Below are positions 22,511 through 33,969 of a stretch of DNA of 64,000 nt, in pieces. This stretch comes from Adiantum capillus-veneris (taxonomy: Eukaryota; Streptophyta; Polypodiopsida; Polypodiales; Pteridaceae). A model generated the notes under the pieces. The model worked only from the letters and a program-made list of their open reading frames with translations, was not told the DNA's origin and ran no database searches. The stretch's first letter is position 1, and each line of letters begins with the position of its first letter. Location: NCBI GenBank assembly GCA_014529385.2, contig CM043960.1, positions 124,787,543-124,851,542 of the forward strand, written 5' to 3'. The position numbers and the translations under genes were made by a program.

Positions 22511-23533
22511 AAGAAGAAAGAAGTAATGACTTGGTAAAGGTGATTACAAATATGTTGACTAAACTTCGTAAGTTTATTTCAACCAAGTCCACCATTAAAA
22601 CTCCAAAGTTAGCCAAGTTATTTGTTGCCAACCTTTATAGAATATTTGGATTGCCTAGGAATATTATTAATGGTCATGAAGATCCCAAGTTTAATAGACA
22701 CTTTTGAAGGGCTATCTTTAGATGGTTGGGAACACAACTCAATCTCGATATTCCAGACTATCCACATATGAATAGTCAAATTGAACAAGTTAAATAGGTG
22801 ATAAAGGATATGCTACATGCACACATTAGCAAGAAGCGATGAGATTGGAAAGATTACCTCCCTATTTTGGAATTTGTATACAATATTGCAAAGGATGTTA
22901 CTACTCAATTTAGTCCCTTCACACTCATGTACGGCTTTCAACCCAAATCACCAGTTGCAGTGGGGTTGGCTACACTTTTTTTAGCAAATCAAGGACTTTA
23001 CACAAAATCATATGGATATGTTGAAGCTTGCTCACCAAAATGTTGACAAGCATAGTATGATGTGATGAGTTCAACAAGTCACTCTCACGAAAGATGAAGA
23101 GGTATTCTTAAGTGTTCCAGAACATTCAAGAAGTTTGAAAATAAGTTCACTAAGTTATCTCCTAAATATTGTGGCCCATTCAAAATACTCAATTGAGGTG
23201 GAAATATGACCTACAGACTTTTTGTACCTATTCACTCTCATATTCATTTACTTTTTCATGTAAGTCATTTATGTAAACACTTGCATAGGAACAAAATTAT
23301 AGTTTATCAACACATATTGATCGATTTCATACAAATTTCCCACTCAATTGCATGAACCTAAGCGCATTTTTGACTATCATGATTTACTTACTCATCATCA
23401 CATAAGTCGCCAAGCATTGGCTAAGTGGAAAGATAGACCTAAAGGAGGTGCCATTTGGAAAAACTTTAGTGTTCTTAGAAATAAATAAACCACTTTTGTT
23501 TTCAAGGAAGAAAACTCTTTTTTAAGAGGGAAG
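22510..23533 (+). pseudogene. Ty3/gypsy chromovirus integrase plus chromodomain, decayed
   Basis: Frames on the + strand show an integrase core (KLRKFISTKS, AKLFVANLYRIFGLPRNII, DPKFNRHF), then HMNSQIEQV, DYLPILEFVYNIAKD and SPFTLMYGFQPKSP. A C-terminal part follows (KFENKFTKLSPKYCGPFKI, VSHLCKHL). A chromodomain-like end follows at about 23353-23533 (EPKRIFDYHDLLTHHH, ALAKWKDRPKGGAIWKNFSV, TTFVFKEENSFLRGK). Many stops and shifts are present. A purine tract (aagagggaag, 23524-23533) overlaps the end, as in related elements, and an LTR may start at 23534 (TGATTTG). The chromodomain closely resembles that at 44795-45052. Confidence 0.82.
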
Positions 23534-24163
23534 TGATTTGAGGCCAAGGATCCGAGCATAGCCCACAAAAACCAGCATGGGGGTCTCTTTAGTATACATA
23601 AAGAAGGATGGTTGGGTGGAGCTTATAGTTCCCAATCCTTAAGCTTCATAAAAATGTCCATAAACTATCTATCAATCCCATAAGACATAAAATCAGTTGT
23701 GCCTGCTACTTGTCATCCATACAACATATATTTGTTAATGCGTTATTAAAAAATACCATTACAACACCAAGCATGTTGTTCATATTTCGAGCACCTTTTT
23801 GAAGTGTTCTCAACAACAAGAACTCTTAAAGTCCTATTCTTCATTACAAGCGCACATAGCTCTTAATTTTGCTTGTTAACTGGTCTCTTGCAATGGGATC
23901 CAATAAGCCATAACTATAGCTTCCATTGTTGTTCACAATGTCTTCGTGTGAGGATTCAAAATCTTTGAAGATTTGGGGTCATTTCTCACCTTGTTTGTGG
24001 ATATTCTTGATGAAGAAAGCCCCTTACAAGTTATGATAAACATCGTCGACAACGTGGCCGCAAAAACTATTACTTACCACAATTTGTTTAGAAATGTTTC
24101 TCTAACAAAGCTTTCCATTGCTAGAAAAATTCTATTTTTACATTACCGTGTAGAGCCCATCAT

Positions 24164-24211
<48 letters not shown>

Positions 24212-24402
24212 GCACACAAAGAAAAATAAGAAGGAGAGGGAGAAAAAGAAGTCGAGGATGAGATCATCTTTGCCATTGCTCAACCTCCTCTTCCTTGCCA
24301 TCATGCCATACTTACATCACTTTTCTTGTGTAAGTTCGGCATGCCGACTCCCCGTACCTTTGTCTTCACCTCCCTTAGCCTCTGCCCAAGTGGGCTGCAC
24401 AT

Positions 24403-24450
<48 letters not shown>

Positions 24451-24760
24451 ACTACCTCAGCCTGTAGATGTTGTGATAGTCTCGCGTTGCCCCCCCCCCC
24501 CCCCCCCCCCCCCACCTTAGAAACTACCTACTACTGCCCTCGGCTACTTCAGCCACACAAAAACCTACAGCTGCAAACCTCTCTCCCTAAGATAAGCATT
24601 TAGGCATAGCACCCACACAATGATGAAGGGAGAGAAGAGGGAAAATTTGCCTCAACCTTGGATTCATAAACATATAAACTCTAGGGCAATATACGATAGG
24701 ATTCCCAATAGCTCTGCAAACTACCTACAACTAAATGGGGGTAGCAAGAAGGCCTACAGT
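23534..24760. other. Probable LTR/flank and microsatellites, no gene
   Basis: After the polypurine tract an LTR is expected but its right end is not defined. Further on are a (CA)n run (24166-24205), a (GA)n run (24408-24446) and a poly-C run (24490-24513). The open frame across 23973-24467 is mostly repeat. Confidence 0.5.
24490..24513. repeat. Poly-C tract
   Basis: A run of about 23-24 C. Confidence 0.95.
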
Positions 24761-25790
24761 CTGAGCAAGAGAGACCTAGAGACATCCACACACCATCGAC
24801 CACAAGCTTCATGAGATGGCATCGACCACACACCATCCCCATCCTCCGAATCTAAATCCTTCTTGCGGTCCCACTGTCGTTTATAACATTTTGCTCTATA
24901 ATGACCTTTCTTTCCACAATAGGTACAAGTAATGTCAGGGTGAGAAGGTGTACAACCAGGTCCAGAATGTCCTGGAGCACTACCACCCTTACACGATGTA
25001 GAGACCAATGCAGTAGAACCCACAGAGGCATCTAAGGTGGCTCTTTCCTGAATGCACAAAGCTATCTACTACACAGCGGGAAAGAGCTCCTCCCAAGTGA
25101 TAGCAGTAGGGCGTGTGGAGGTAGTAAGTGATTGGAACAAGGAATCATAAGTGTCGGGAAGCTTGAGCAGCAATCGAGTTTCCATGCCCTCGAAAGAGAT
25201 CTAGTGCCCACAAGCTACTAGCTCATCACAAAGCAGAAGCATGCGGGATATGAAGTCCTCGATAGTCAAAAATGACGAGACCTATAAGTCCATCAAAGTA
25301 TTTTCCAGAGCGAGGATCTTTCCGGGTGTCTTTGCCTTGTACATGTTGCAAACGAAACCCCATACCTCATGTGCAGCGGTGTGAGAGCGTAAAGACATCA
25401 ACACGCTGTCCGCATAGTTGATGAGTAAGAAAGAGTAAACTTTGTGATGGTTCAGATTCCACTAATCCACCATAGCCTGTGTAACCATAGTACTTGATTC
25501 GCCAGAAGGAGTACCATGAGAAAAAGTAGATGAGGAGCCAGCACATGTAACTATAGAAGAAGTTGTAGTTGATTATGTCGATGTAGGAGCACCATATGCA
25601 AGAGCAAGGCTGAGACACATGGCATTGGCAGGACCGATAAGCCAGTCCCAAAGGTCAAACTGCATAAGCATCACCATGATCTTCATCTTCCAGACGACAA
25701 AGTTGGAGTCGTCAAGCTTTTTGCTAGGAAGAAAGATGGGCATGGCCGGGAGTGTTTCCATAGATACAAACAAAGATTCAATAGAGAAGT
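24760..25790 (-). pseudogene. Copia gag relic
   Basis: The N-terminus (KLDDSNFVVWKMKIMVMLMQ, then DLWDWLIG) matches copia Gag openings. The middle, in broken frames, reads KTPGKILALENTLMDL, FISRMLLLCDELV, ETRLLLKLPDTYDSLFQSL and ITWEELF. A zinc knuckle follows at about 24880-24925 (CTYCGKKGHYRAKC, CX2CX4HX4C). Several stops and frame changes. Nothing recognisable follows the knuckle. Confidence 0.75.
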
Positions 25791-26547
25791 CTCGTGTGTA
25801 AAATCAAAAGCAAAGGTGAGGATAGGATCAAAAAACCACGCTGGATAGAACGCGAGAAGACCGCGAAGTTGGGGGTATGTGATGGGGTAGGCAAGGGAAA
25901 CCCAAAGGGATGCCAATGAAGCAAAGTCAAGGTGCTATCCAAACCTGAAATTGAAGCAAAAGGGAGCTCGATACACCGCGAGAATGCAAGGGTTTGAGCA
26001 AAAATGCCAGGTGATGAACGCCGGATGCCGAGAAGGTAAGGTGAGGGCTGTAAATGCACCAAAACAAGCTGAAAATCTACAGGTAAGTGATCAGGAAATC
26101 GTTGGCAATAGTCGCAATTGTTCAACTTAAGCGGGAAGACCAAGGGGCAAACAATGGGGCTCCCGCTATCCAAGATCGGCAAGTAGAGGCTGAAATGAAA
26201 AACGCTGATCAGGCTGCTACTGTCCTGCCCAAAAACGCTAGGAATGATGGCTGCAAAGGGGCTGAAAACGCAAGGTCAACACGCTGCCCTCCTGCAAAAA
26301 AAACGATGGTCCAAATCTGGCTAAAAAACCCTAAGACAGAGGAGAGGTCAAGTGGTGGTGATGAGGCAGAGGAAGGGAGGGTGCTCACAAAGGGATGCAA
26401 AAGAGATGGCTCGCCACCAGAAAACGTAGGGCTGCAGCAAAAATGCTAGATCCCAAAAAAAATGATGATCGGGTAGAAGCACTTCTTCGTGATGAAATCC
26501 TCCACAGAGTCCACCCAGGGGATGGCGATGGCTAATCCAAGTCTAGA

Positions 26548-26559
26548 GCTCCAATACCA
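26548..26559 (-). promoter_or_regulatory. Degenerate primer binding site
   Basis: The minus strand reads TGGTATTGGAGC; the initiator Met form elsewhere in the window is TGGTATCAGAGC. It touches the LTR end without spacer. It supports the LTR call but may no longer prime. Confidence 0.6.
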
Positions 26560-26581
26560 TGTTAGAGTGAGCAGTGGAAGG

Positions 26582-26660
<79 letters not shown>

Positions 26661-27028
26661 GCTATGGACACACAAGAGACAGATGGAAAAGGCTAGCAAG
26701 CCCCAATAACTCCAGATGGCAAAAATTGTTGTGTACAAGATGGCAAGATGAATGGGAGAGTGCATCCCACCCCTCATATATATAGGATAATAGGGAGTAG
26801 GTAGGGCAGACCAGAAGCCCCAATGACCTATGCTCAAAAAACCCATAAATGAGGAAAAATGTAAAAGGACTAGAATAGGACAAAGTGCTGAGCAAAACCC
26901 TAAATGTGCCTGAAGATCCCTGTCCAGCAGGTGTACGGGTGGCCAACCCACAACCAAGAGCCACTGCACGTGATGTGTGTGAAGCCTGTAGGCAGGGTGC
27001 AAAGCATTTGGAGGTGAAGAATCTAACA
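26560..27028 (-). repeat. LTR (469 bp) with internal (GA)n
   Basis: Ends are perfect 6-bp inverted repeats, tgttag and ctaaca. It carries a 74-bp GA run (26584-26657) and a TATA-like run (tatatatagg, about 26778). No second copy was found in the window, so the right boundary rests on the terminal motif. Confidence 0.65.
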
Positions 27029-27043
27029 TCGACCACAAGCTTC

Positions 27044-27080
<37 letters not shown>

Positions 27081-27660
27081 AGAAACAAGCTTCCAAGTCT
27101 CACGTGTACCCTCCGGCCCTTTGCTCAATTGCATTGAGTCTTACAAGATAGTGAGCGAGTTTTTTCCACACAAAAAAAACTCGAGCGATTCCATCAATAA
27201 AGCTCTTAACTTCTTGTGTCATCCCAGGGCCTTGAGAAATCTATCCAAATGAGGAGCATGAAAAATAAGTGCAGCATATAATTTCGTGAAAGAATCTATC
27301 GTTATCGGTGCCACTTAGAGTAGGAGATTAATATGGGAAACTTATACCTCTACATGCCATCACCCTCTAGCCATAGCCTCCAATATAGTCAAAGGGAGCT
27401 GCAATCTAAGACCCGAACCACTCCTTCTAGTCGGTGTCCTCTCTCTTCCCTCCTACACCCACATAAGTAGAGATGAGAAAATTATCTAAAGCACCATAAA
27501 TCTTCAATCAACCTTGCTACACAATCAACCCTAGTGACAACAATTGAACAATATGTAGATCCACAGGGGCTCCACGAGGACTATCAATTAATTGGAAATG
27601 TTGACATATCAAAGAGACCAAGATAAGCGCAAGATTTATGGGCCCAGATGAGTAGAATGG

Positions 27661-27725
<65 letters not shown>

Positions 27726-28057
27726 CACTTTAAAAGGCATCTCAATATGATAGGCCTTCACAAATCCTACACTAGTCTAGACTCTAGCGGGATCATCCAG
27801 AGAGAGAAAAGGAGAAACCCTTTCACGACTCTCCCTTAAGCTAGGGCCAATTTAAAAATCTTGCATTGTGGATTGAGAAAGTTTTCAAGATGTTTGCAAT
27901 CAAATAAGGGATTGCATTGTGGATTAAAATTTGAACCGGCTTCTACAATTGCAGTCATACCAAAGATAACTTTAACATTGCCCTTATCCCTAGTGCTTCT
28001 AGCTCTCCCACTTAGACAACATAGTCCCACATTCTCATCCCCAAAGGTTCTTTACCT

Positions 28058-28107
<50 letters not shown>

Positions 28108-28208
28108 CCAAGATGAGAGGAGTATCTTCTCATTTCTCGAGATAACTTTAATGTAGGATCTCCCACTCAAGCAACATTGCCCCACCTTGTCATCCCCCAA
28201 TTTTCTTT

Positions 28209-28269
<61 letters not shown>

Positions 28270-28373
28270 CCCAAGATGAGAGGAGTATCCCCCCATTTCT
28301 CCATAGAACGTTAATGCGGGCTTTCCCACTCGAGCAACATTGCCCACCTTGTCATTCCCAATTGTTCTTTACC

Positions 28374-28414
<41 letters not shown>

Positions 28415-28904
28415 CCCCAAGATCATGTATCCCCCCATTTCCACATATAACTTCAATGCAATAATGAAATCATGCTTTTCCCAAAAAATTGATAATCATG
28501 GAAAGGAACGCTTTATGTATCAACCAGTGAAAAAATTTGTAGAGAAAAGAACAAGCCAAATTATGTTTCCTATATTTAGCCGAAAAATGAGAGCACAACT
28601 CTAAAGCTTTTTTGCTTTGGGAAATCCAAAAAAAAAGTTATCAAGCATATCGAGGAAGCCCGATAGCGATCAAAACAGGACAATGGTGCCTCGAACCCAC
28701 TCTGACAGCTGTTCAGCTTCTCATAAAAATTTGATCCAATTCAACCAAGACGCGGATTTAACTGAACAAAATCAAAAATATACCGCATCATTGCATGGAT
28801 CAACCATTGTCGATAGTGTTAAATGCTCGATGTCGGAAGCGCGGACTAGTTTAGTCTAGTTTTCAAAAAAACTTTTATCCAACAAACTTACATATGAAAA
28901 ATAA
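27029..28904. other. Repeat-rich spacer, no gene
   Basis: It holds (GA)n at 27046-27078 and 27667-27721 and three (CT)n runs (28061-28103, 28217-28266, 28377-28411). Each CT run is set in a similar about 160-bp context (gcaacattgccc, cttgtcatccccaa, then CT, then ccccaagatgagaggagtatc), a locally amplified unit. No coding sequence is supported. Confidence 0.7.
28020..28450. repeat. About 160-bp unit with (CT)n, three copies
   Basis: Each unit has a 5' part (ttttctttaccaa-type), a CT run of 34-50 bp and a 3' part (ccaagatgagaggagtatc, reduced in the third copy). CT start points are 28061, 28217 and 28377, giving a period of about 156-160 bp. Confidence 0.8.
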
Positions 28905-29134
28905 TTCAGGTAAATTGGCTCAATTTGAATGTTTTGGCACGAGATTTCTCTAAATTTTCTAGATTTCCTCACCTTCAAATTTAAATTTGAAAGGTTATGT
29001 GAAAACCATGTTTTTTTAGAGCACTTGGCTAAATTTGACTTTTTTGGCACGAGATTTCTCTAAATTTTCTAGGCTTCCTCACCTTCAATTTTAAATTTGA
29101 GAGGTTTTGTGAAAACCATGTTCTTTTGGAGCAC
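28905..29134. repeat. 110-bp tandem duplication
   Basis: Two head-to-tail copies aligned on ggcacgagatttctctaaat (at 28936 and 29046). The copies differ at several positions. Confidence 0.85.
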
Positions 29135-29503
29135 AACTGATTTTATAAAGAAACAAAAACTAAAAGCTTTTGTCGAAACCTGGTGGAACCAGTCCGTGCC
29201 AGCACGGCGGACTAGTTTCGACAGGGAACTGCTTGCTCGAAGACGGCGGGCCTTTTTCCTTCTGCAGACACAGACCAATGGACTTGTTGCCTTGGAGATT
29301 ATGGAATTTGTCCTTTTCTCATTTCCACACGTGCGTACTCTATCACTCATGTCCGCAACTTGCAACCAAATCAAGCGCTCACAGCCTCACACTCTGACGT
29401 CAACTTGGTGTCGCTTGCGGTGTTGTATGCAAACAGCTAGACCGCCTTATCGATCTTTTTCAACATGCTTGATCGTTTCACTGCTTGTGGAGGGACTCGG
29501 GGG

Positions 29504-29505
<2 letters not shown>

Positions 29506-29578
<73 letters not shown>
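29506..29578. repeat. (GA)n microsatellite
   Basis: A pure GA run of about 72 bp, ending 60 bp before the small ORF at 29638. GA/CT tracts are common in plant 5' leaders. Confidence 0.97.
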
Positions 29579-29580
<2 letters not shown>

Positions 29581-29637
29581 GGTAGCGTACTCTTGAGTCT
29601 AGAGTTTTATGTAAAGACTACAAGCAAGGCAAAGGTG

Positions 29638-29817
29638 ATGGCGTCCATCACATTTCCTGCATGGCTTATTGTGATGGTCTTGCTGGTAATGGCATCCTGC
29701 GTGAGGGCTTCAGCTGCGGTCAAAGGTGCAGGAACAATGTTGGAGGAGGCAAAGTTCTATGGCAGACACGTGGAAGGCGAGCGCATGGACTTTTGTACTT
29801 GGAAGGATCATGCATGA
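29638..29817 (+). CDS. Possible small secreted peptide, 59 aa
   Basis: ATG at 29638-29640, TGA at 29815-29817. Residues 1-27 look like a signal peptide: short N-terminus (MASITFPAW), hydrophobic core (LIVMVLLVMASCV) and a small-residue cleavage region (RASA). The mature part would be about 32 residues, ending MDFCTWKDHA, with one Cys. The (GA)n run just upstream would fit a 5' leader. No family was recognised, and one Cys argues against a disulfide-rich defensin. It may also be exon 1 of a longer gene or chance. Function is not assigned. Confidence 0.35.
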   Translation: MASITFPAWLIVMVLLVMASCVRASAAVKGAGTMLEEAKFYGRHVEGERMDFCTWKDHA

Positions 29818-29871
29818 GCATGTTGAGAGTTGTGCGTGCAGGATAGCATCTTCCCAGTCGCCTGTAGCTGG

Positions 29872-29880
29872 TATATAAAT
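29872..29880 (+). promoter_or_regulatory. TATA-box-like motif
   Basis: The motif ggtatataaatgcg is a good plant TATA match on the + strand. No convincing coding region lies downstream, so its role is unclear. Confidence 0.3.
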
Positions 29881-29988
29881 GCGTTGGAGTGCAGGACGGG
29901 GAGATCATCCCATGGCATTCTAGGGACCCTAAAAAAAGTATCTGGTATCTTTGTAATCTACTTATGTTTCCAAGCTTTCTGGTCTTTT

Positions 29989-29991
<3 letters not shown>

Positions 29992-30046
<55 letters not shown>

Positions 30047-30259
30047 AGAAGAAGAGAGTTTTAACATCGTAGGAAACTATCCCAAGAGACCTTAAAGATC
30101 TAGCCGATGAGGAGTTGAACTCAAGACCTATTATGTGAGAGAGAGAGAGAGAGAGGGAGAGAGGGAGAGAGAAGAAGAAGAAGAGAGTTTTAACGTCTTA
30201 GGAAACTATCCCAAGAGACCTTAAAGATCTTGCCGACGAGGAGTTGAACTCAAGACCTA

Positions 30260-30308
<49 letters not shown>

Positions 30309-30403
30309 AGAAGAAGAAGAAGAAGAGAGTTTTAACGTCGTAGGAAACTATCCCAAGAGACATTAAAGATATAGCCGACGAGGAGTTGAACTCAAGACCT
30401 ATT

Positions 30404-30469
<66 letters not shown>
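29992..30469 (-). repeat. Triplicated SINE-tail unit separated by (GA)n/(GAA)n
   Basis: An about 80-bp unit occurs three times (near 30057-30136, 30187-30265 and 30329-30407). Each is flanked by GA runs and followed on the left by gaagaagaagaag. On the minus strand each holds GAGTTCAACTCC (B-box-like) then a conserved region (GATCTTTAAGGTCTCTTGGG). The same region occurs in a fuller SINE-like copy at 52150-52285. The period is about 130-142 bp. Confidence 0.8.
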
Positions 30470-30471
<2 letters not shown>

Positions 30472-31312
30472 CGTGTATATCCGTGCATTCGCATGCACGT
30501 AGGACACTGCTTGGGGACTCGGGACTCGGTCGGGAGTCATATTAAAGAGTTAATACCACATCCATGAGACATATGTGGACTCTTGGCATCTTAATACCAT
30601 GTCATTCCATTGCTCCTCATTTATCACCAAGGTCCAAAGAAAATTACTTCTCCATTTTTTTTGAGCTTGTGAAGGCGGCCCCTCCGTGCCTTGCGAAGGG
30701 TAGCAATGGCTTCGTCCTTCTCATTCTGGGTTGCGCTTGGGATGTTGGACCAAAGGTGGAGGGATATGGTGGTGGTAGCGCTCTTTGCTTTGGTGCCAAT
30801 CTTGGGTTTCTCAATTATCGTTATTGATCATGAGGTTTCTCAATTGTACAAAGTTGTTCTGTCTACTTCATGTTCTTTCAAATCCTTGGTTTGGACTGTG
30901 TTGCCCATGAGTTTGTGCAACAAGGTTGGAGTTGCTTCCAGCCTTGGTAGGTACCCGAGTGGCCTCATAAACGTAGGCTATAAGTTTGTTAATTCTAACC
31001 TTTCTTGGTATTCTTGATGCATCCATAATCAACCGCTTTATATATATTTCTATGACTTGGGATTTTGTTAGGGCCTCAACATGTAAGCAGGTTTGAGATT
31101 TTGAAGCCTCTGCTTCTATATACAAATTTTATACGTACGACACTTTTGCATTGAGGCGTGGGTTGATGACTTGATTATCTTCTTCAATATATCTTGCACG
31201 CACATCAATTTGTCAAGGGTGTTACTCATATTTGCTCGAAATTTGTCTTTGCTCGCTAATTGAAAATCCCTGACTGCATTGCCTTGCAAGCCCAACGTGC
31301 CTCAAGTCAACT
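30470..31312. other. No gene seen
   Basis: Unique-looking sequence. A 108-codon frame (30691-31017) has hydrophobic stretches but no recognisable motif or support. Confidence 0.5.
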
Positions 31313-31648
31313 GAGATTGACTTTCCTTGTCTTTCATCTCTCAAGAGAAGGGATCTACTTAGATTCTTCCTTTTCATAATTTTTCAAAATTGACCAGACA
31401 CGCATAACCCCCAAGGGATGTTTTCAGATTGAATTCCTATGTCATTCATCTCTCAAGAGAAGGGATTTTCTTAGATTCTTCCCTTTCATAATTTCTCAAA
31501 ATTGATCAGACATACTTAACCCCCAAGGGATATTTTCATATTGACTTCCCTTGTGTTTCATATCTCAAGAGAAGAGATCCACTTAGATTCTCCCCTTTCA
31601 CAATTTTTCAAAATTGATTAGAGATACTTAACCCCCAAGGGATATTTG
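31313..31648. repeat. 112-bp tandem repeat, three copies
   Basis: Three adjacent copies aligned on tcaagagaag at 31341, 31453 and 31565, an exact 112-bp period. Each contains a conserved core such as cttagattcttcc and acccccaagggat. The copies differ by scattered substitutions. Confidence 0.9.
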
Positions 31649-31675
31649 TAGACTCCTATTAATAAACCCTTTTCA

Positions 31676-31816
31676 AAAACCAACCTACTCGGTCTATTCC
31701 CTTCCAACTCTTCCCTTTGCAAGCATGCCCCTCAACATCTACCCACCATCTATGTCTTTCTCTTCCTGTGCATCTACCGTGTCTCTCTCTTTCCCTTTGT
31801 CTGTCCTCTTGCATCT

Positions 31817-31911
<95 letters not shown>

Positions 31912-31912
31912 C

Positions 31913-31961
<49 letters not shown>

Positions 31962-32280
31962 ACCATCTTGTCTATGTCGCCCTCTCTACGCACCTTGCCA
32001 ACCATGGCAAGCCTTCCTTCCATAGTCGCTCGTTGCAATTGCCAAACAAATCAAACAAAAAATCTTTTTCTCTCTGTCTCCATTGTTGACCACATATGGC
32101 ATCTCACTCTCCATCTTTGCCCCCCTCTTTCTCCCTTCGGACACTCGTCTCCTGCCTCGCCACAGCTCCGCTAACACCCCGCTATTTTCCCATCACTAAT
32201 TTGGTTCCACATTCTCCCTCTCTTCTCCAAAAAGGGGTATCTTTGGTGATACCCCTTAACGAGTCCCATTTTTGAAATTG
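31676..32280. repeat. Dispersed repeat R1, left copy
   Basis: It begins ccaacctactcg, contains CT, TA and TG microsatellites (31819-31960) and continues with caccatcttgtctatgtcgc, accatggcaagcc and gtatctttgg. A direct second copy lies at about 32758-33245 with a shorter CT run. The frames across it translate microsatellites and are not genes. Confidence 0.8.
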
Positions 32281-32575
32281 AATAGATCTACTTGTACTTT
32301 TGCCATGAAGGGCACACCTTTTTGCCACCTTGGGAACTCCACCCCGTGACATTGAATCACATGGGTCTTTAATGAAACCCGAGTGATGGGATCAACTGCG
32401 CGGTGAATTTTGCCCAAATCTCGAGGCGATTGGAGGGTGCACAAAAAGTTAACTGCGTGGACTGCCCCCCCTCGCGACGACCATTTGAACTCATGACCTC
32501 CACTTTGAGAGCCCAATGCCTTAACCACCCCCACGTGGTTTTCAACGATCCCATATCCATTTCAAAAATATAAAA
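32258..32575 (-). repeat. SINE-like repeat R2 with tRNA-like core
   Basis: On the minus strand a tRNA-like segment has TGGTTAAGGCATTGGG (A-box-like, about 32511-32527) and GAGTTCAAATGG (B-box-like, 32481-32492). A diverged copy lies in the opposite orientation at 42515-42835. Two tRNA-like boxes plus an unrelated tail suggest a tRNA-derived SINE. Confidence 0.6.
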
Positions 32576-32730
32576 AGTAAATGGATGCAAGGAGAAGTAA
32601 ACTCGGACACAAAAAAGTAAACCCAAACCTATTGAATGGCTACAACATGCTATGAAAAATGTGCCTTGTTTTTGCATTATTGATCCCATCACAAGGGGTT
32701 CATTTTTAGTGCTGAGGAGGCTCCACTCGC
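32575..32730. repeat. Dispersed repeat R3, copy 1
   Basis: It includes gcaaggagaagtaaac, aagtaaacccaaacctattg and atttttagtgctgagga. The reverse complement recurs at about 37655-37810. Confidence 0.75.
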
Positions 32731-32757
32731 CCTTCTGAACCCAACTTTGTCTTGTAT

Positions 32758-32976
32758 GGACCAACCTACTCGATATATGATATTTGACCCATTAATTTGT
32801 ATGCGAGATTCCCTCAAAATCTCGCAATTGCAAGGGAAAAGTTTTCTCTTGCCACCATCGTTTGCATGCCCCCCTTTGCATAGCTCTGTATAGCGCTCAC
32901 CATTGGGTTCCTCTACACACATTGTTCCCTTCTATCTCTCGCCTTCGCAAGCCTTCCCCTCAAAGTCTACCTGGCA

Positions 32977-33028
<52 letters not shown>

Positions 33029-33245
33029 TGCACCATCTCGTCTATGTCTCCCTCTCTACGTGCCTTGACCACCATGGCAAGGCTTCCTTCGGTAGCTATT
33101 GGCTACCGACCACAGATGGCATCTCACTCTACTCGGCTAACACCCTACCATTTTTCCGTCACTAATTTGGTTCCACATTCCCACTCTCTTTTCCAAAAAG
33201 AGGTATCTTTGGAGATGCCCCCTTAACGAACCCCATTTCTGAACC
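32758..33245. repeat. Dispersed repeat R1, right copy
   Basis: Direct repeat of 31676-32280, with (CT)n at 32982-33024. It shares ccctctctacg, accatggcaag, catcactctcc-type and acattcccactct segments. R2 and R3 lie between the two copies. Confidence 0.8.
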
Positions 33246-33947
33246 GCTTACTTTTTTAAGCGTCCGTTTTCACTCGTGTTTTTTACGTTTTTAATGTTTT
33301 TTTAATGATCGATTTTTTTGATTAAAGTGTGTGATAGCTCAAAACGAGCGTATCACTCAAAGGGTCGCGTGTGCTTTACATTACAACGTTCGGTCACCTG
33401 AAGCTCCGTTGGTCCTCAAAAAAGTCAATTTTTAGCTATGTGTGAAGCTAAAATTCGTAATTTTAAAGGGCGATAGATGCCTAAGCCTGAGTGTGACCTT
33501 GGGCTTGGGTCTGGGCTTGGGTCTGGAAGATATTCCCGATCTCGGTCCTACCTTTAAAAAATTTTATTTTTTGAAAAAAAAAGTTTTTTTTTTTTTTTTT
33601 TTTTAAGGATAAGGTCGCCGCGGCCTGCACGCGAGCACACACACACTCTATCTACCTACTTCCAACTAATACACCTACTGCTACACACTAACACACTCTA
33701 TCAGCTCTCACATATCTACTTCCTACTTACTGTACTTTGCATTACACCAGAACTAACAACCTTAATACTAATTCCTTAGACAGAGAAAAAACACAGTACC
33801 TTTGAAAACTCCATTAACAAAGAAATACACTGTAGCAACACAAAATCCTTCTCCTCAACACACACACCCTCCTTCCCTACCCTTCCTACAATTGAAATTG
33901 CACCACGAAAGAAGCACAGAGTGCCATTCGAGCTTAGTGTATGGCAT
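33246..33947. other. No gene seen; probable internal part of a gypsy element
   Basis: Low-coding sequence with a poly-T run (about 33583-33604). The part next to the tRNA-Asp-type PBS would be the leader of the minus-strand gypsy element. No gag or pol motif is seen. Confidence 0.45.
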
Positions 33948-33965
33948 TCCCCGACAACGACGCCA
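33948..33965 (-). promoter_or_regulatory. tRNA-Asp-type primer binding site
   Basis: The minus strand reads TGGCGTCGTTGTCGGGGA. The usual tRNA-Asp PBS of plant Athila/Tat-like gypsy elements is TGGCGCCGTTGCCGGGGA; the two differences are C-to-T. It lies 4 bases inside a putative LTR end (33970). Confidence 0.7.
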
Positions 33966-33969
33966 AAAA

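Larger units (their letters stand above)
24760..27028 (-). mobile_element. Copia-type retrotransposon relic: 5' LTR, PBS-like site, gag
   Basis: A minus-strand element with a 469-bp LTR (26560-27028), a degenerate PBS directly adjacent (26548-26559) and a decayed gag (24760-25790). Pol and the 3' LTR are missing. The sequence just outside the LTR (27029-27048, tcgaccacaagcttcgtgag) nearly repeats a stretch at 24796-24815 inside gag. Confidence 0.7.

Noticed and set aside
30691-31017. Hydrophobic 108-aa ORF as a membrane protein
   Set aside because: No homologue recognised, no supporting start context, and nearby alternative frames are equally long.
31313-31648. CRISPR-like array
   Set aside because: The repeats are contiguous 112-bp units with no spacers, in a eukaryotic genome.
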